A model generated the notes under the pieces. It was not told the origin of the DNA. It did no database searches and saw only the letters and a program-made list of their open reading frames with translations. Positions 1 through 10,000 of a DNA stretch of 64,000 nt are shown here, in pieces (within the stretch, counting starts at the first letter, position 1; every line of letters starts with the position of its first letter). A program made the translations under genes and the position numbers. The DNA comes from Liolophura sinensis (Eukaryota > Mollusca > Polyplacophora > Chitonida > Chitonidae), in contig NC_088300.1 in NCBI RefSeq assembly GCF_032854445.1, positions 32,905,608-32,969,607 on the forward strand. The letters run 5' to 3'.

Positions 1-55
1 CAAAAGCCTTCTTTGACCTTTTCGTCTCGAAGTGAGTATGGCCCACGTTTGGAAG
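1..55 (-). CDS. Possible second exon of the secreted-protein gene (runs off the window)
   Basis: On the minus strand, ATGCCAG| gives an acceptor at 57-56, and the following 55 bases are open in the phase left by the signal-peptide exon (1 base carried over). The reading would be ASKRGPYSLRDEKVKEGF, with a dibasic KR that could be a processing site. The polypyrimidine tract is poor, so this rests on phase compatibility and open frame only. Confidence 0.22.
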
Positions 56-59
56 CTGG

Positions 60-811
60 CATTTTGTATGTTTAGGTTTCAGAGTTCAGTCTAAACCGAA
101 GGACATGACATAATTCAGAACGAGTTATAGGCAAGCGTTGCAGCTTTCACATTGCTGGACGTCTGAGAAGTGTTACCTGCTCAGATGTAGAAAATAAATC
201 ACAACGAATGCGTGTACATGTAGTCAAATTTTTGAACTTCAATAATAGTAAAATGGCAATAAGAATTGGCAACATGGAAGAGAAAAGCAGTCATCACTTT
301 CCAGTGATGCGGAGAAGACAACTGATACTCTATCCACGCCATCCAATCAAATTCGGTGAGTATGTTAGACCCGGTGAAGCCAAATACCATACAAGTATGG
401 TCAGAAATACTGAATGCAGTGTACAAAATTGTAAACACGAGTCTTACACTCAGTGTATAATTTAAGAAACTTAGAATGAAAGCGTATAAAAGCATCCTTG
501 GCACGCTAGTTTTAGAATGAGTTAACTATTACGTAGAGTGAAATCGTCACTTTTTTTCTCATTACCTAACAAATACTACATAGAGGGATATGTATAGATC
601 ATATGGAATTCTGTAGGTAAAGCATAGTATTTATTTGCGAGGTAGGCTAAAATCATCACATTTTACACGTGATCTAACAAATGCCATATCAAATACTATA
701 GGTATATAGCGTAGTATAAATTGTGACGTAGACTAAAATCATCACAGTTTACACGGGGTATAATAAATACCATATGACATTTCATAGGTAAACCTTAGTA
801 AACAGACTTAC
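60..811. other. Probable intron of the secreted-protein gene; no other gene seen
   Basis: AT-rich sequence between the donor at 811-810 and the tentative acceptor at 57-56. It contains short degenerate repeats of the type AATACTATA/AAATACCATATG between about 560 and 790. Open frames at 199-504 (both strands) lack splice or family support. Confidence 0.35.
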
Positions 812-902
812 CGTCACCCATCATAACTTCGTCATCATCCATGTAACCTCTTCCAAACACACAAGCAAACAGACAGACGGTCACCAGAACGACAGCCTTC
901 AT
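812..902 (-). CDS. First coding exon of a small secreted protein (unidentified)
   Basis: Read on the minus strand, ATG at 902-900 opens MKAVVLVTVCLFACVFG, a short basic N-terminus followed by a hydrophobic core, which is a classic signal peptide. It is followed by an acidic stretch, RGYMDDDEVMMGD. The frame runs into a good donor (GACG|GTAAGT) after 30 codons plus one base. A TATA box lies about 80 bases upstream of the ATG, so this looks like a genuine gene start with a compact promoter. The product is probably exported, perhaps as a small peptide precursor or matrix/effector protein; I do not recognise the family. The rest of the gene lies toward position 1 and beyond the window edge. The exon is too short for ORF-length searches. 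Confidence 0.55.
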
Positions 903-979
903 CTTGGCAAAGTTTCAGAACTAGGTATGGACGATCTTGAAGCTGGTGAAGTTTATGTAACTGAGATATTCTGGGTCCG

Positions 980-987
980 TATTTATA
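980..987 (-). promoter_or_regulatory. TATA box of the secreted-protein gene
   Basis: The minus strand reads GTATAAATAC here, 78 bases before the ATG at 902. With a start site about 25-30 bases downstream, the 5' UTR would be roughly 50 bases. No intervening ATG is seen between the box and the chosen start. Confidence 0.5.
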
Positions 988-1225
988 CTACGAGTTTATC
1001 TCTTGTTGACCAGAATCAGGCAGTGCCACAGATTACGTTGTTGTCTTAATGATTTAACCGTTGGTTCCAGTGGCGCTAAACCTGAACTTTACAAGTAAGA
1101 TTTGCATAATAGGATTAGAGATAGCAGATTGATATATCCCATAACTTGATACAAAGCTTATACCAATCCACTGGCATGATTTGCAAAACCTATGCCAATC
1201 CACCGCCATGGTTATAAATATAAAG

Positions 1226-1660
1226 ACTCTGCTTCCACATCACAGGTATATTTGAAATAAAACTTAATTTATTTTGAGAAAAAATATACACACACACAAA
1301 AAAAACATCACTATTGTTTTAAGAGTTTACAAAGTATTTTCACTCATAGTTCAAATTAGAAGTTCCTGTGTGATACTGAAACATTTGGTCATCTAAATAC
1401 TATGATTGTCTCATTTACGTCATATCAGTTTGTCATGGCCTATCCTCGAGGATTGGAAAACAGATTCACAAGGAAAAGATTTTAAAGAATAACTGTTTAT
1501 AGAATGTCACGAGGTATTATCGTAATCGCCTGGCTTGCTGTATACATATGCATGAAAAAAAGTTTTTCGGGGGTGTGTATCTTATAGTTTAATTTTACTT
1601 AGATTATTCAATTATATCGTGCAGCTAAGAAAGGTGGACTGTGCCCAGCTATCGGATCTC
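1226..1660 (+). repeat. Duplicated block, copy 1
   Basis: Direct repeat of 2597-2985. Shared landmarks in the same order are CTGCTTC-ATATCACA, CACTATTGTTTTAAG, AGTTCCTGTGTGATA, ACGTCATATCAGTTT, GGCCTATCCT, AGGAAAAGATTTTAAAGAAT and CAGCTAAGAAAGGTGGACTG. The similarity is high but diverged by scattered substitutions and indels. The plus strand of the last landmark can be read as AAKKGGLCPAI, see the hunt section. Confidence 0.75.
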
Positions 1661-2596
1661 TGGCAGAGACCTGCGGTTTCGCCGGGCCTGCTGCACAGTC
1701 AGCTGAAGTTCTGTCCAATGTCACACCAATATCACATATGTCTGTTCGCTGTATATACGTAAAATACGAAGAGCAAATTACTCACATGGAGTAATCGTCG
1801 TAAGACCAGAGCTGACATTCGCCCAAGGCACGAAATGCTGCATCTGAAAAATGGCAGGCATAACAACTCCTCCCTTTTAAGGTCAAATAAAAGTTGATAA
1901 TTACGTCAATTTACGTTGTTATATAGGGGAATGGATGTTATTCCCTCGCAGTTAATGTCGTCTAAAGATGTGCATTTTTTTCTCCTCTGAAGATGTACAT
2001 TTTTGTCAAATAGGTTATCTATAATCTTTATTTCTCTTTACTTCCCCATTAATTTGTGTGAAATAAAGAATTACGCAATGTTTGACTATGCCAGATCAGG
2101 ACTGCACAACAAAGCTCTCCTCTATGATGTCGCGATAAGGGCATTAAGGGAGACCTATATTACAACAATTTGGGGCGATGTAACATTAGATGTAGGGCAC
2201 CCCGACCCACACACGTTTCCAGGCCTACAGGTATCTCCCTGTCTCTGTAAACCAGATAACGGTATCATGTCAAGAGCTAAGCAAAAGCACTAGTTTGGCA
2301 GGCTGATTTTTGATAAAGTCCAGGCAACAGTAAATTTCCCCTGTACGTATAAAACATGGACCTTTGCGACTGGTAAAACTGCAAATGATGGACTGGACCA
2401 TCTGAACAACCTACACATTCAAGATAGGACGTATATACATCGTTCGTTATATCCCAAAGAGTGCAAGTTTTCGGGGTGCAACATTAGGCTGCAACAACTG
2501 CGCCTTTACAACATATTATTCTCTTCTTTCTCTTCAGTAACGTTTTGATAATAAAGAAAAAACATGTTTCACTGGCACAGACCGGCTACTAGGACT
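1661..2596. other. Non-coding, no supported gene
   Basis: Between the two duplicated blocks. An open frame at 2003-2293 (+) has no recognisable domain, no splice context and biased composition. Nothing else is supported. Confidence 0.3.
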
Positions 2597-2985
2597 CTGC
2601 TTCTATATCACATGCATATCTGAAATAAAACAAACACACACACGTACTCACACACACTCACTATTGTTTTAAGGGTTTACAAAGTACTTTCACACATAGT
2701 TTAATTTAAAAGTTCCTGTGTGATATTGAAACATTTGGTGATCTGAATATTTTGTTATTATTTTTTACGTCATATCAGTTTCTCATGGCCTATCCTAGAG
2801 GATTAGAAAACAGACTCACAAGGAAAAGATTTTAAAGAATAGCTGTTTATAGAAGGTCACAAGGTATAAACGTTATCGCCTGGCATGAAGACAAATTTTT
2901 CGGGTGTACATATGTTATAGTTAATTTTACTTAGGTTATTCAATTATATCGTGCAGCTAAGAAAGGTGGACTGTGCCCAGCGATC
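2597..2985 (+). repeat. Duplicated block, copy 2
   Basis: Second copy of 1226-1660, about 1.37 kb downstream in the same orientation. It carries a short CACACACACACG microsatellite near 2630 that is also (as ACACACACAC) in copy 1. The downstream flanks of the two copies diverge after the GGACTGTGCCCAG landmark. Confidence 0.75.
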
Positions 2986-3589
2986 CGATCTTTGGCGTGA
3001 AAATGGAGGCCATCTGGAATCGATCCCAAAGGTTTCAAACAAGGACGGATGAGTGGACCATTCATGAAGAAGCGAGCAATGCATAAACACTCGAGTAAAC
3101 TCCCATACATTTGCTGAAATAATCCATTTACAAAAAATGGGAAGGTTTCTTCCAACACTACAACAGTGAATCTACACAGAAATCTCGGCTTTTTCCTGAG
3201 CAACAAAACAAGCAAATGTTTGCACACTGGCACATTTAACATCACGACGTGTTTACACTGCATGGGGTTATTTGTACCACTGTACGAGGTAAGTCAGTCG
3301 GGGTAGAAACGGAATCAAAGTTCATCAAAATTCCCGGAGCTAAGGTGTCGTCTGCAGCTATGGCTGGACTTTGTGCCCGTCAACAAGCCCACACCTGATG
3401 CCGGATCGATAAGCTTACGGTAAACAACCCCTGCGGTGTGCTCAGTTTTCCGTTCACATACACACCCATGTATTAATAAAATCATTCTGAAAGATATTGG
3501 ATTCCTCTTATAGCGATTTTCTATATTAAAGTAACTTGAACGACACAAATGATTTGCTAAGCGATTGTTAAATCCATGTTCATGTTGCA

Positions 3590-3830
3590 TCTTTGTATAG
3601 GCCTTTGAGTAAGTACAATGTAGAACTTTGACTTGTAGACCAGTGACGTCTAATAAATTGCAATTAACATTACTGCATTTTTGACGTAATTCTACTTCAG
3701 CCATGATGCTAGAGGGCGTGTAATTTGCTTCTATTTAAGCATGAACAGTTCAAATAAAACCCTTAAGTGAATTGACAATACGCTGTATTTCAACGGTGAC
3801 CAGCTGCCAGCTGTCACAGGATGAGATAGA
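3590..3830 (+). repeat. Unnamed interspersed repeat, copy 1
   Basis: One of three copies in the window. Conserved landmarks are GACGTCTAAT, a following ATTGCAATTAACATTACTG, then TGTAATTTGCT, TTTAAGCAT, GAACAGTT and CCAGCTGTCACA, over about 240-270 bases. No terminal repeats or internal promoter boxes were recognised. Confidence 0.6.
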
Positions 3831-3998
3831 CGTGACATAACTTTGATCTGCAGGCCTATGTGACGTCATATTTAATATAGGTGTATACAGCCTATCTCAT
3901 AATCTTACTGATTACACACTGCTCATCACGCTGGCTACTTCTCCAGTCGTACGTAAAAATGCCCGCTAGAAACCTGTAGATGGTTTTGGATTGTCCCC

Positions 3999-4066
3999 TG
4001 CTTATTTGAGTGGTGTTATTTCATTTATATATTATGGCGTCCAGCATTATGGTGAGAGGAAACTGG
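3999..4066 (-). mobile_element. SINE family A, 3'-end fragment
   Basis: Degenerate copy of the tail TTTGATTGGTGTTTTACGCC and the GGCCAGCATTATGGTGGGAG segment that define family A (see the full-length copy at 28286). Confidence 0.5.
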
Positions 4067-4564
4067 ATTATTACAATTAAACCCTTTAAATTGAGAATAT
4101 TCCACTAGTAAAGATAACGAACTTAAGATTATTAAGCAAACACAACAGTCTGGGCGAAACCACTACATCTTGTAGAATTGCCAACAAACCTCTTCATGTA
4201 AGGTCGCAACCAAGCCGAAAACAAGAGGTTGTCTGAACAGAGCCAATACACACAGCTCCGCCAACTTGAACTCCTTTTATTTTTGAGTAAGTTGTAACTA
4301 CAACACAATGCCTCTGGGTTTTTTTTTTTATTTCTTTTAGTTTTGTGTCTTTCACTGTGTTCAAGAATATCCTTTTAAATTTTATTCGGGTTCAATGAAA
4401 TGTTCACCTTAAATGAGGACCTGAGAGCAATAAGCTCTCGTCAGGGAGATAACGAGTATGCCTACGCTTGACAAAAACGAGGTCAATATGACACTGGTGG
4501 TGGACTATGAGCATCCCCGAAGTCTGGTCTGTTTGCATTAGTATCATTTCATAGTTTATTAAAG

Positions 4565-4830
4565 GTGTTGACAACACAGCAATTTGAGTACCGGTATTTC
4601 TAGCCCAAAAACGTCTAATAAAATGCAACTAACATCACTGCACTTGTATTTACCTGGTGTTATTCAAGACATGGTACTGTGGGGCATCTAAGTTGAAATT
4701 TTTTAAAGCATTTACACGAACAGTTAGCAGAGGTAAACTGTCAGAAGCCGGATTTCACCAGTTATGTATCTGTGATCATTTGCCAGCTGTTACAATGTCG
4801 TTGTTGCTCTGGTAAAGACCCCGCTGTTAT
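4565..4830 (+). repeat. Unnamed interspersed repeat, copy 2
   Basis: Same element as 3590-3830 and 35735-36000: GACAACACAGCAATTTGAGTA, then ACGTCTAATAAAATGCAACT, then ACGAACAGTTAG, then TTTGCCAGCTGTTACAATGT. This copy shares its left flank (TGACAACACAGCAA) and right part (TTACAATGTCGT) best with the minus-strand copy near 36 kb. Confidence 0.6.
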
Positions 4831-5210
4831 TCATCCATTCACACTAAAAGCTAAAATCTTCATTTGAAATATTCAAAATGTTAAGCTACAGAATGCCAGA
4901 TTTCTAGTATTCTAGTTCGACACCCCGGCTGAGCTCGGGGGAAATCCATGACCTAAGCTTTAATAAATCAGATGTAACTAGGTAAGAATTTGGGTTTGTT
5001 CAAGTTCTAAGTACATGTAGCTATTAAACAATGTCTTTGCTCCACCGTTAATGGTCAAACAGAATCCATAATATTATTCAAACAAATGAATTAAAAGTTA
5101 CAATTGGTGCAACCGAATACATGTACTTTGCTTTCTATAGTGCATCACACTTTCTCTCTGGATAGCTGGACATAGTGAAGAAAAGTGGTGCCAAGAGTTA
5201 AGTCAAATTA

Positions 5211-5468
5211 TTTTAATTATTTGATTGGTGTTTTACGCCGTACTCAAGAATATTTCACTAATATGACAGCGGCCAGCATTATGGTGGAAGGAAACCGGGC
5301 AGAACCAGGCCAAGACCTACGACCATATGCAGGTTGCTGGAAGACCTCCCCATTTACGGCCGGAGAGGAAGTGAGCATGAACTGAACTTGAACTCACAGC
5401 GACCACATGGTGAGAGGCTCCTCGGCCATTGCGCCGTGCTGGCGTTCAAACACTCTCGGCCACGTAGG
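5211..5468 (-). mobile_element. SINE family A, near full length
   Basis: Runs from the 3' tail (TTGATTGGTGTTTTACGCC, ACTCAAGAATATTTCAC) through GCCAGCATTATGGTGG and GGTTGCTGGAAGACC to the promoter-like head (TTGAACTCACAGCGACC, reverse of the B box). Orientation is minus: the tRNA-like head is at the right end. Confidence 0.8.
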
Positions 5469-6587
5469 CCTAGAGTTAAGCCAAGGCAGAAAGCCTAATA
5501 AAATTTTCATTACAAGATGATAACACAAAGTAAATTTAGTTGGTGGTTATTATTATTATTTGCATTTCCTGGGCGTTTAGAACCCGTACACAACATTTAC
5601 AAAATGTGATTCTTTTCCCACAATGGAATAATATCCGCGAAGAGAAGCCTCCCATAAAGGGAGATAACTTTGTCAGTAAACAAGACTTCAAACATGGGTG
5701 GTGTAAAACTGTTCTTACAAATGCAGTCTCAAGTACAGATTTACGAACACAAAATCTGGACAACCTTGATCTGGTAGATGTAAGGTTACAACTGCCCTGT
5801 GGAGCTGCTCTCACAGACAATTAAAAGAGCAATACATGTACAATATTCAACTTGGAAAATCATCTGCACGAATATTTCTTCATCCCGCAAAAGATTAATT
5901 ACTCGGCTTTTCATTGGACAGCAAGGTATCACGCAGGGACGTGTACATTCCTGTTTCCTGGAACTGATACCATGCATTTGTTGACAAGGTTACTAGCCTT
6001 TGTTGGACTTAGAAAACTATGATCATGTGTAAGTGATTTGTCTGTACATCAGCCTTCTGCATAGCATTCATGTTTCAGTGACAGGATATGCAAATATGCG
6101 GTTTCAGTAACCCTCATACCTAGGCAATGATGGTTACAGCCACCATAGATTTTTGTATCTTGCTACTCAGTAACTGTAAAACTAACAGTATGTGCTCCAT
6201 TTGTCTAATACTGTAAGCAGATAAGCATCTTGACTAATAAAATGTTGCTTGATCACCTGGGCCATTCACCTGATGTTTGATCACCACTGACTACACGCCA
6301 ACTGTCATCATTGATGACTATTGAAGTGGGAGAAATGACCCCATTTGCATGTCTGGTGGATTCTAGTGACATATACAAGACATTCCAGACAATTGGTGTC
6401 CTGCAGCACGTGCCTAAACTCTACACTATGCCAACTCAGATATCTTCGACTGTTTAAACTTATGGAAATCTGCAACAAATGTACTTGTGGTTTCCAACAC
6501 ATCAGCCCTCCAACACACATCACCCATATGTGCACTTCAAAGTTTTTACAGACTGTATCAGTTTCACCCATTTCAATGAATCCACTT
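5469..6587. other. Intergenic DNA downstream of ZNF830; no gene seen
   Basis: Short open frames on both strands here have no domain signature and no splice context. The region ends at the presumed ZNF830 polyadenylation signal (6588-6593, minus strand). Confidence 0.35.
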
Positions 6588-6593
6588 TTTATT
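6588..6593 (-). promoter_or_regulatory. ZNF830: Candidate polyadenylation signal of ZNF830
   Basis: Minus strand AATAAA, placed directly beyond the tandem array that follows the stop codon. If used, the whole array lies inside the ZNF830 3' UTR, which would be about 420 bases long. Confidence 0.5.
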
Positions 6594-6599
6594 CTAGTG

Positions 6600-7052
6600 A
6601 CAATTCAGAGCACGAAACATCACTTTCACACCTTTCTAGTCCTCCAGTCCAGGAACTCCTTAAACTCTTGATCTCAGCATGGTCAATCCAGACACAACAC
6701 ATTTGCACAAAGCATCACTTCCACACCTTTATAGTCCTCCAGTCCAGGAACTCCTTAAACTCTTGATCTCAGCATGGTCAATCCAGACACAACACATTTG
6801 CACAAAGCATCACTTCCACACCTTTATAGTCCTCCAGTCCAAGAACTCCTTAAACTTGATCTCAGCATGGTCAATCCAGACACAACACATTTGCACAAAG
6901 CATCACTTCCACACCTTTTTAGTCCTCCAGTCCAAGAACTCCTTAAACTCTTGATCTCAGCATGGTCAATCCAGACACAACACATTTGCACCAAGCATCA
7001 CTTCCACACCTTTTTAGTCCTCCAGTCCAAGAACTCCTCAAATTCTTGATCT
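6600..7052 (-). repeat. Tandem array made from the last coding exon of ZNF830
   Basis: Units of 93-95 bases: the landmark GGTCAATCCAGACACAACAC recurs at 6681, 6776, 6869 and 6964. On the minus strand each unit carries the gene's C-terminus, DQEF(E/K)[12 protein letters not shown] followed by TGA, then about 40 bases of 3' UTR; the leftmost unit (6601-6677) is the most diverged. The rightmost unit is the functional end of the gene. Upstream of GAATTTGAGGAG the homology stops, so the amplified piece is exactly the tail of the CDS plus the start of the UTR. Confidence 0.92.
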
Positions 7053-10000
7053 CCTACATCCTCATCAGATTCATCATCTGAGCCTTTGTCGGCGACATCT
7101 ACCTCTGTTTTCTTCGTCATTAGCTCCTCTTTTTTCACTTGTAAATCATTCACCTCTTTCCACTTTTGCCTGAAAAACACCAAATTAACAGTAACTTCAC
7201 AAAACTTCACTGCAAAACCTATAGAAGATGACAGGCTGTGTAACTAGCAAACCTGTAGCAAAAAAGCATCTTTGAAAGTAACGTAAATATATCCGCTAAG
7301 GTTATTAACATCTTACCATCTCTAAGGTATTGTCTGAAGGTCATATAAGGAGAAGAAAATTTAAATATCAATCAAATACTATTGAAAAGAGTATGAATTT
7401 CCTCGCAGGTTCATGCCATAAAAAAAATTCTAGTATGTACCTCAAGTTGATAAATTATAAATAAAGTCAGTGCCAGAATCTGCTGTGGGTGACTCCATTT
7501 TGCCTAAGAACTAGTCCTGAAGTCTTCTGTGTTAGGAGGAGAATTGCCGTCGAAACCGCCGAAGTGCAATTCGTACTTTTCCGCTAGAACTCTTCTTCCC
7601 AGAAGGTAGCGAATAGTACAGTTCGTTTTCCGCTTGACGAAACCGGAATGTTTGACGTAGGTTCTGAGTTCACACGAACAAGCCGGCAGTTTTAAAGACT
7701 CTCATTGGCTGAGAGGCAACACCCCCCCAGAATAAATTACACAGCTGTTAAGATGGAGGACGCCATGGACTCAGCGATTTATGCCAGCTTTGCCGTTGTC
7801 AGGCTTTGCGTGTATGGTGAGGAAAAATCGCAAAATTATGCAGCAGGCACCACCAGATAGAAAAAAATGTGCTCTTTCCAGCCTGTAGTGTCAAATTTTT
7901 AAGTCGCCTTCTCCTTTAAATAAAGTTGTCAACCCAGACAGGACCAAAGAATTGAGAAAACCAACAGCCAGGGTCCAGGGCAAATTCGCCGTGTAAAGCC
8001 TCCAAGTAAAACGGTTTGGTGTATGTTTAACTGTTCTCTGGAAGCTTTCACTGGCAATATGTAAGAATCTTATACATGTAAGAACTGTCACTTGATTTCT
8101 GCTCATAATCAAATATGACTTATGCATTGAATCACAGCACTCACTGTCCAAGTTTTAAAACAATGCTACAATTGGCTCACAGTACATAGCAGCATGGATG
8201 GGACGGACGGACAGACAGGCAGACTGACAGATGAATAGCAGCATTTTCAATGTTTGTCTTCACTTTTTTGGATCGGGGGAATAAAGGAATGGTTTTAACA
8301 AATCTTGGTATGTTAATCCACTCAAATAAGTGAAGGGCACTGAACACAACGAGCTTATTTAAACTCTACCCTCTAGATAATAAAGCTGCATTCATTACTG
8401 GTATTGGTTTTAACAGAATGTACAAAAAACAGCCGAGACAAAATATACCAAGGAGCTCCTTTATGGATACACATTTTCGAACAACTTGTTGTCGTTCATG
8501 AAATTCCAACTGTACACAATGTCATATATGTACATGTGTCACAAGATTTATTCGCACAGCGATATGCACGAGATTAATGACCGTACCAAGTAATATATGA
8601 CAAGAAGCCTTCTTCTTGGAAAAATAGCTATTTCAGGATCCAGTTAAATTTGATTTGTGTTCTCCAAGTGATATTCATTTAATCTCATTCTCAAGAGTAT
8701 TTGACTTGGCAATCAGATTGGTTTTTCAGTAGAAAAAAAAACAACAACTGACAAACGTCTCCCTGAGGAAATTAAGGCATCTCTCCGCCTAGGGACGAGT
8801 GAACTGTCATTCAGGAACACATGCTCTGAGGAATCCTACAAGGATGAATGGATCTATCATTTACATCACCTGCCTACAAATGTACAGAAAAATCTGACTT
8901 ACATCTGTTCATCAATCTCGTCAATGTTCCTGTCCACTGTGGCTTGCTCCTCTTCCTCCTCCACTATAGCCTCTGATACCTGAGACAAACAAACAACCAT
9001 TTCACATGCTCTGTGGAAAACAGAATCATCACAGAATTGATGTCTGCAAGTTCAATATCAACTGCAGAAATACACTTGTTACACCTTTCATAGGTTTGAA
9101 TCCTTCGTAGCAGCAATTTAATCATGTTAATACTCTATGACACAATGGCAAAACACAATTATTTCACTTATACATGTACAATGACTGCCAGCGATATGGC
9201 CATGATGATGGGAGGAAACTGGGCTCAGGATCCATGACAATCCATAGGTTGCTGGCAGATCTTGACACGTACAACTGAAGAGGAAGCTAGCATGAGCAGG
9301 ACTTGACAATCCAAAGGTTGCTAGCAAAACTTCACATGTACGACTGAAGAGAAAGCTAGCACGAGTAGGACTTGACAATCCAAAGGTTGCTAGCAGACCT
9401 TGACATGTGCAACTGAAGGGGAAGCTAGCATGAGTAGGATTTGACAATCCAAAGCTTGCTAGCAGAACTTGAAACGTACGACTGAAGAGGAAGCTAGCAC
9501 GAGTAGGACTTGACAATCCAAAGGTTGCTGGCAGAACGACTGAAGAGGAAGCTAGCACGAGTAGGGCTTGACAATCCAAAGGTTGCTAGCAGAACTTGAC
9601 ACGTACGAATGAAAAGGAAGCTAGCACGAGTAGGACTTGAACTGACAACAATCCCAATGGTGAAGTGCCCTTGGTCGCTGTGCTGCGCTGACTCATTCAA
9701 AAACTACAAAATGACCTACAGTTTGCCCGAAAATTGCATTTTTATAAGCACATAAATGCCGTAAAATATTTCTGCTAGTGCTGTAAGTTTTCCAGTAGGA
9801 TATAGTCCTACCTTCAAAACAAACCACAAAACATATTTCTAAGATCAATAGAACTCTCAGAATCAGGCAAAATGAGTAACATAGCAGTCGACAAATTTTT
9901 TATATCACTGACCATATTTACTGTTTCCTTCATTAATCTCTACGCTTATTTATTGCATGTGCTCCATTTATGATCCATTCAGACTGCTCGAGTACATCAA

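Noticed and set aside
2940-3704. Minus-strand frames of 107 and 129 codons
   Set aside because: No domain or signal; the first overlaps the end of a duplicated block, the second overlaps the unnamed interspersed repeat.
6345-7049. Plus-strand open frames with repeated HHFHTF-type peptides
   Set aside because: They are the antisense of the ZNF830 terminal-exon array.
9127-9700. Minus-strand frames of 150 and 68 codons with repeated [15 protein letters not shown]
   Set aside because: Produced by the 69-base SINE-derived array, whose length is divisible by three.
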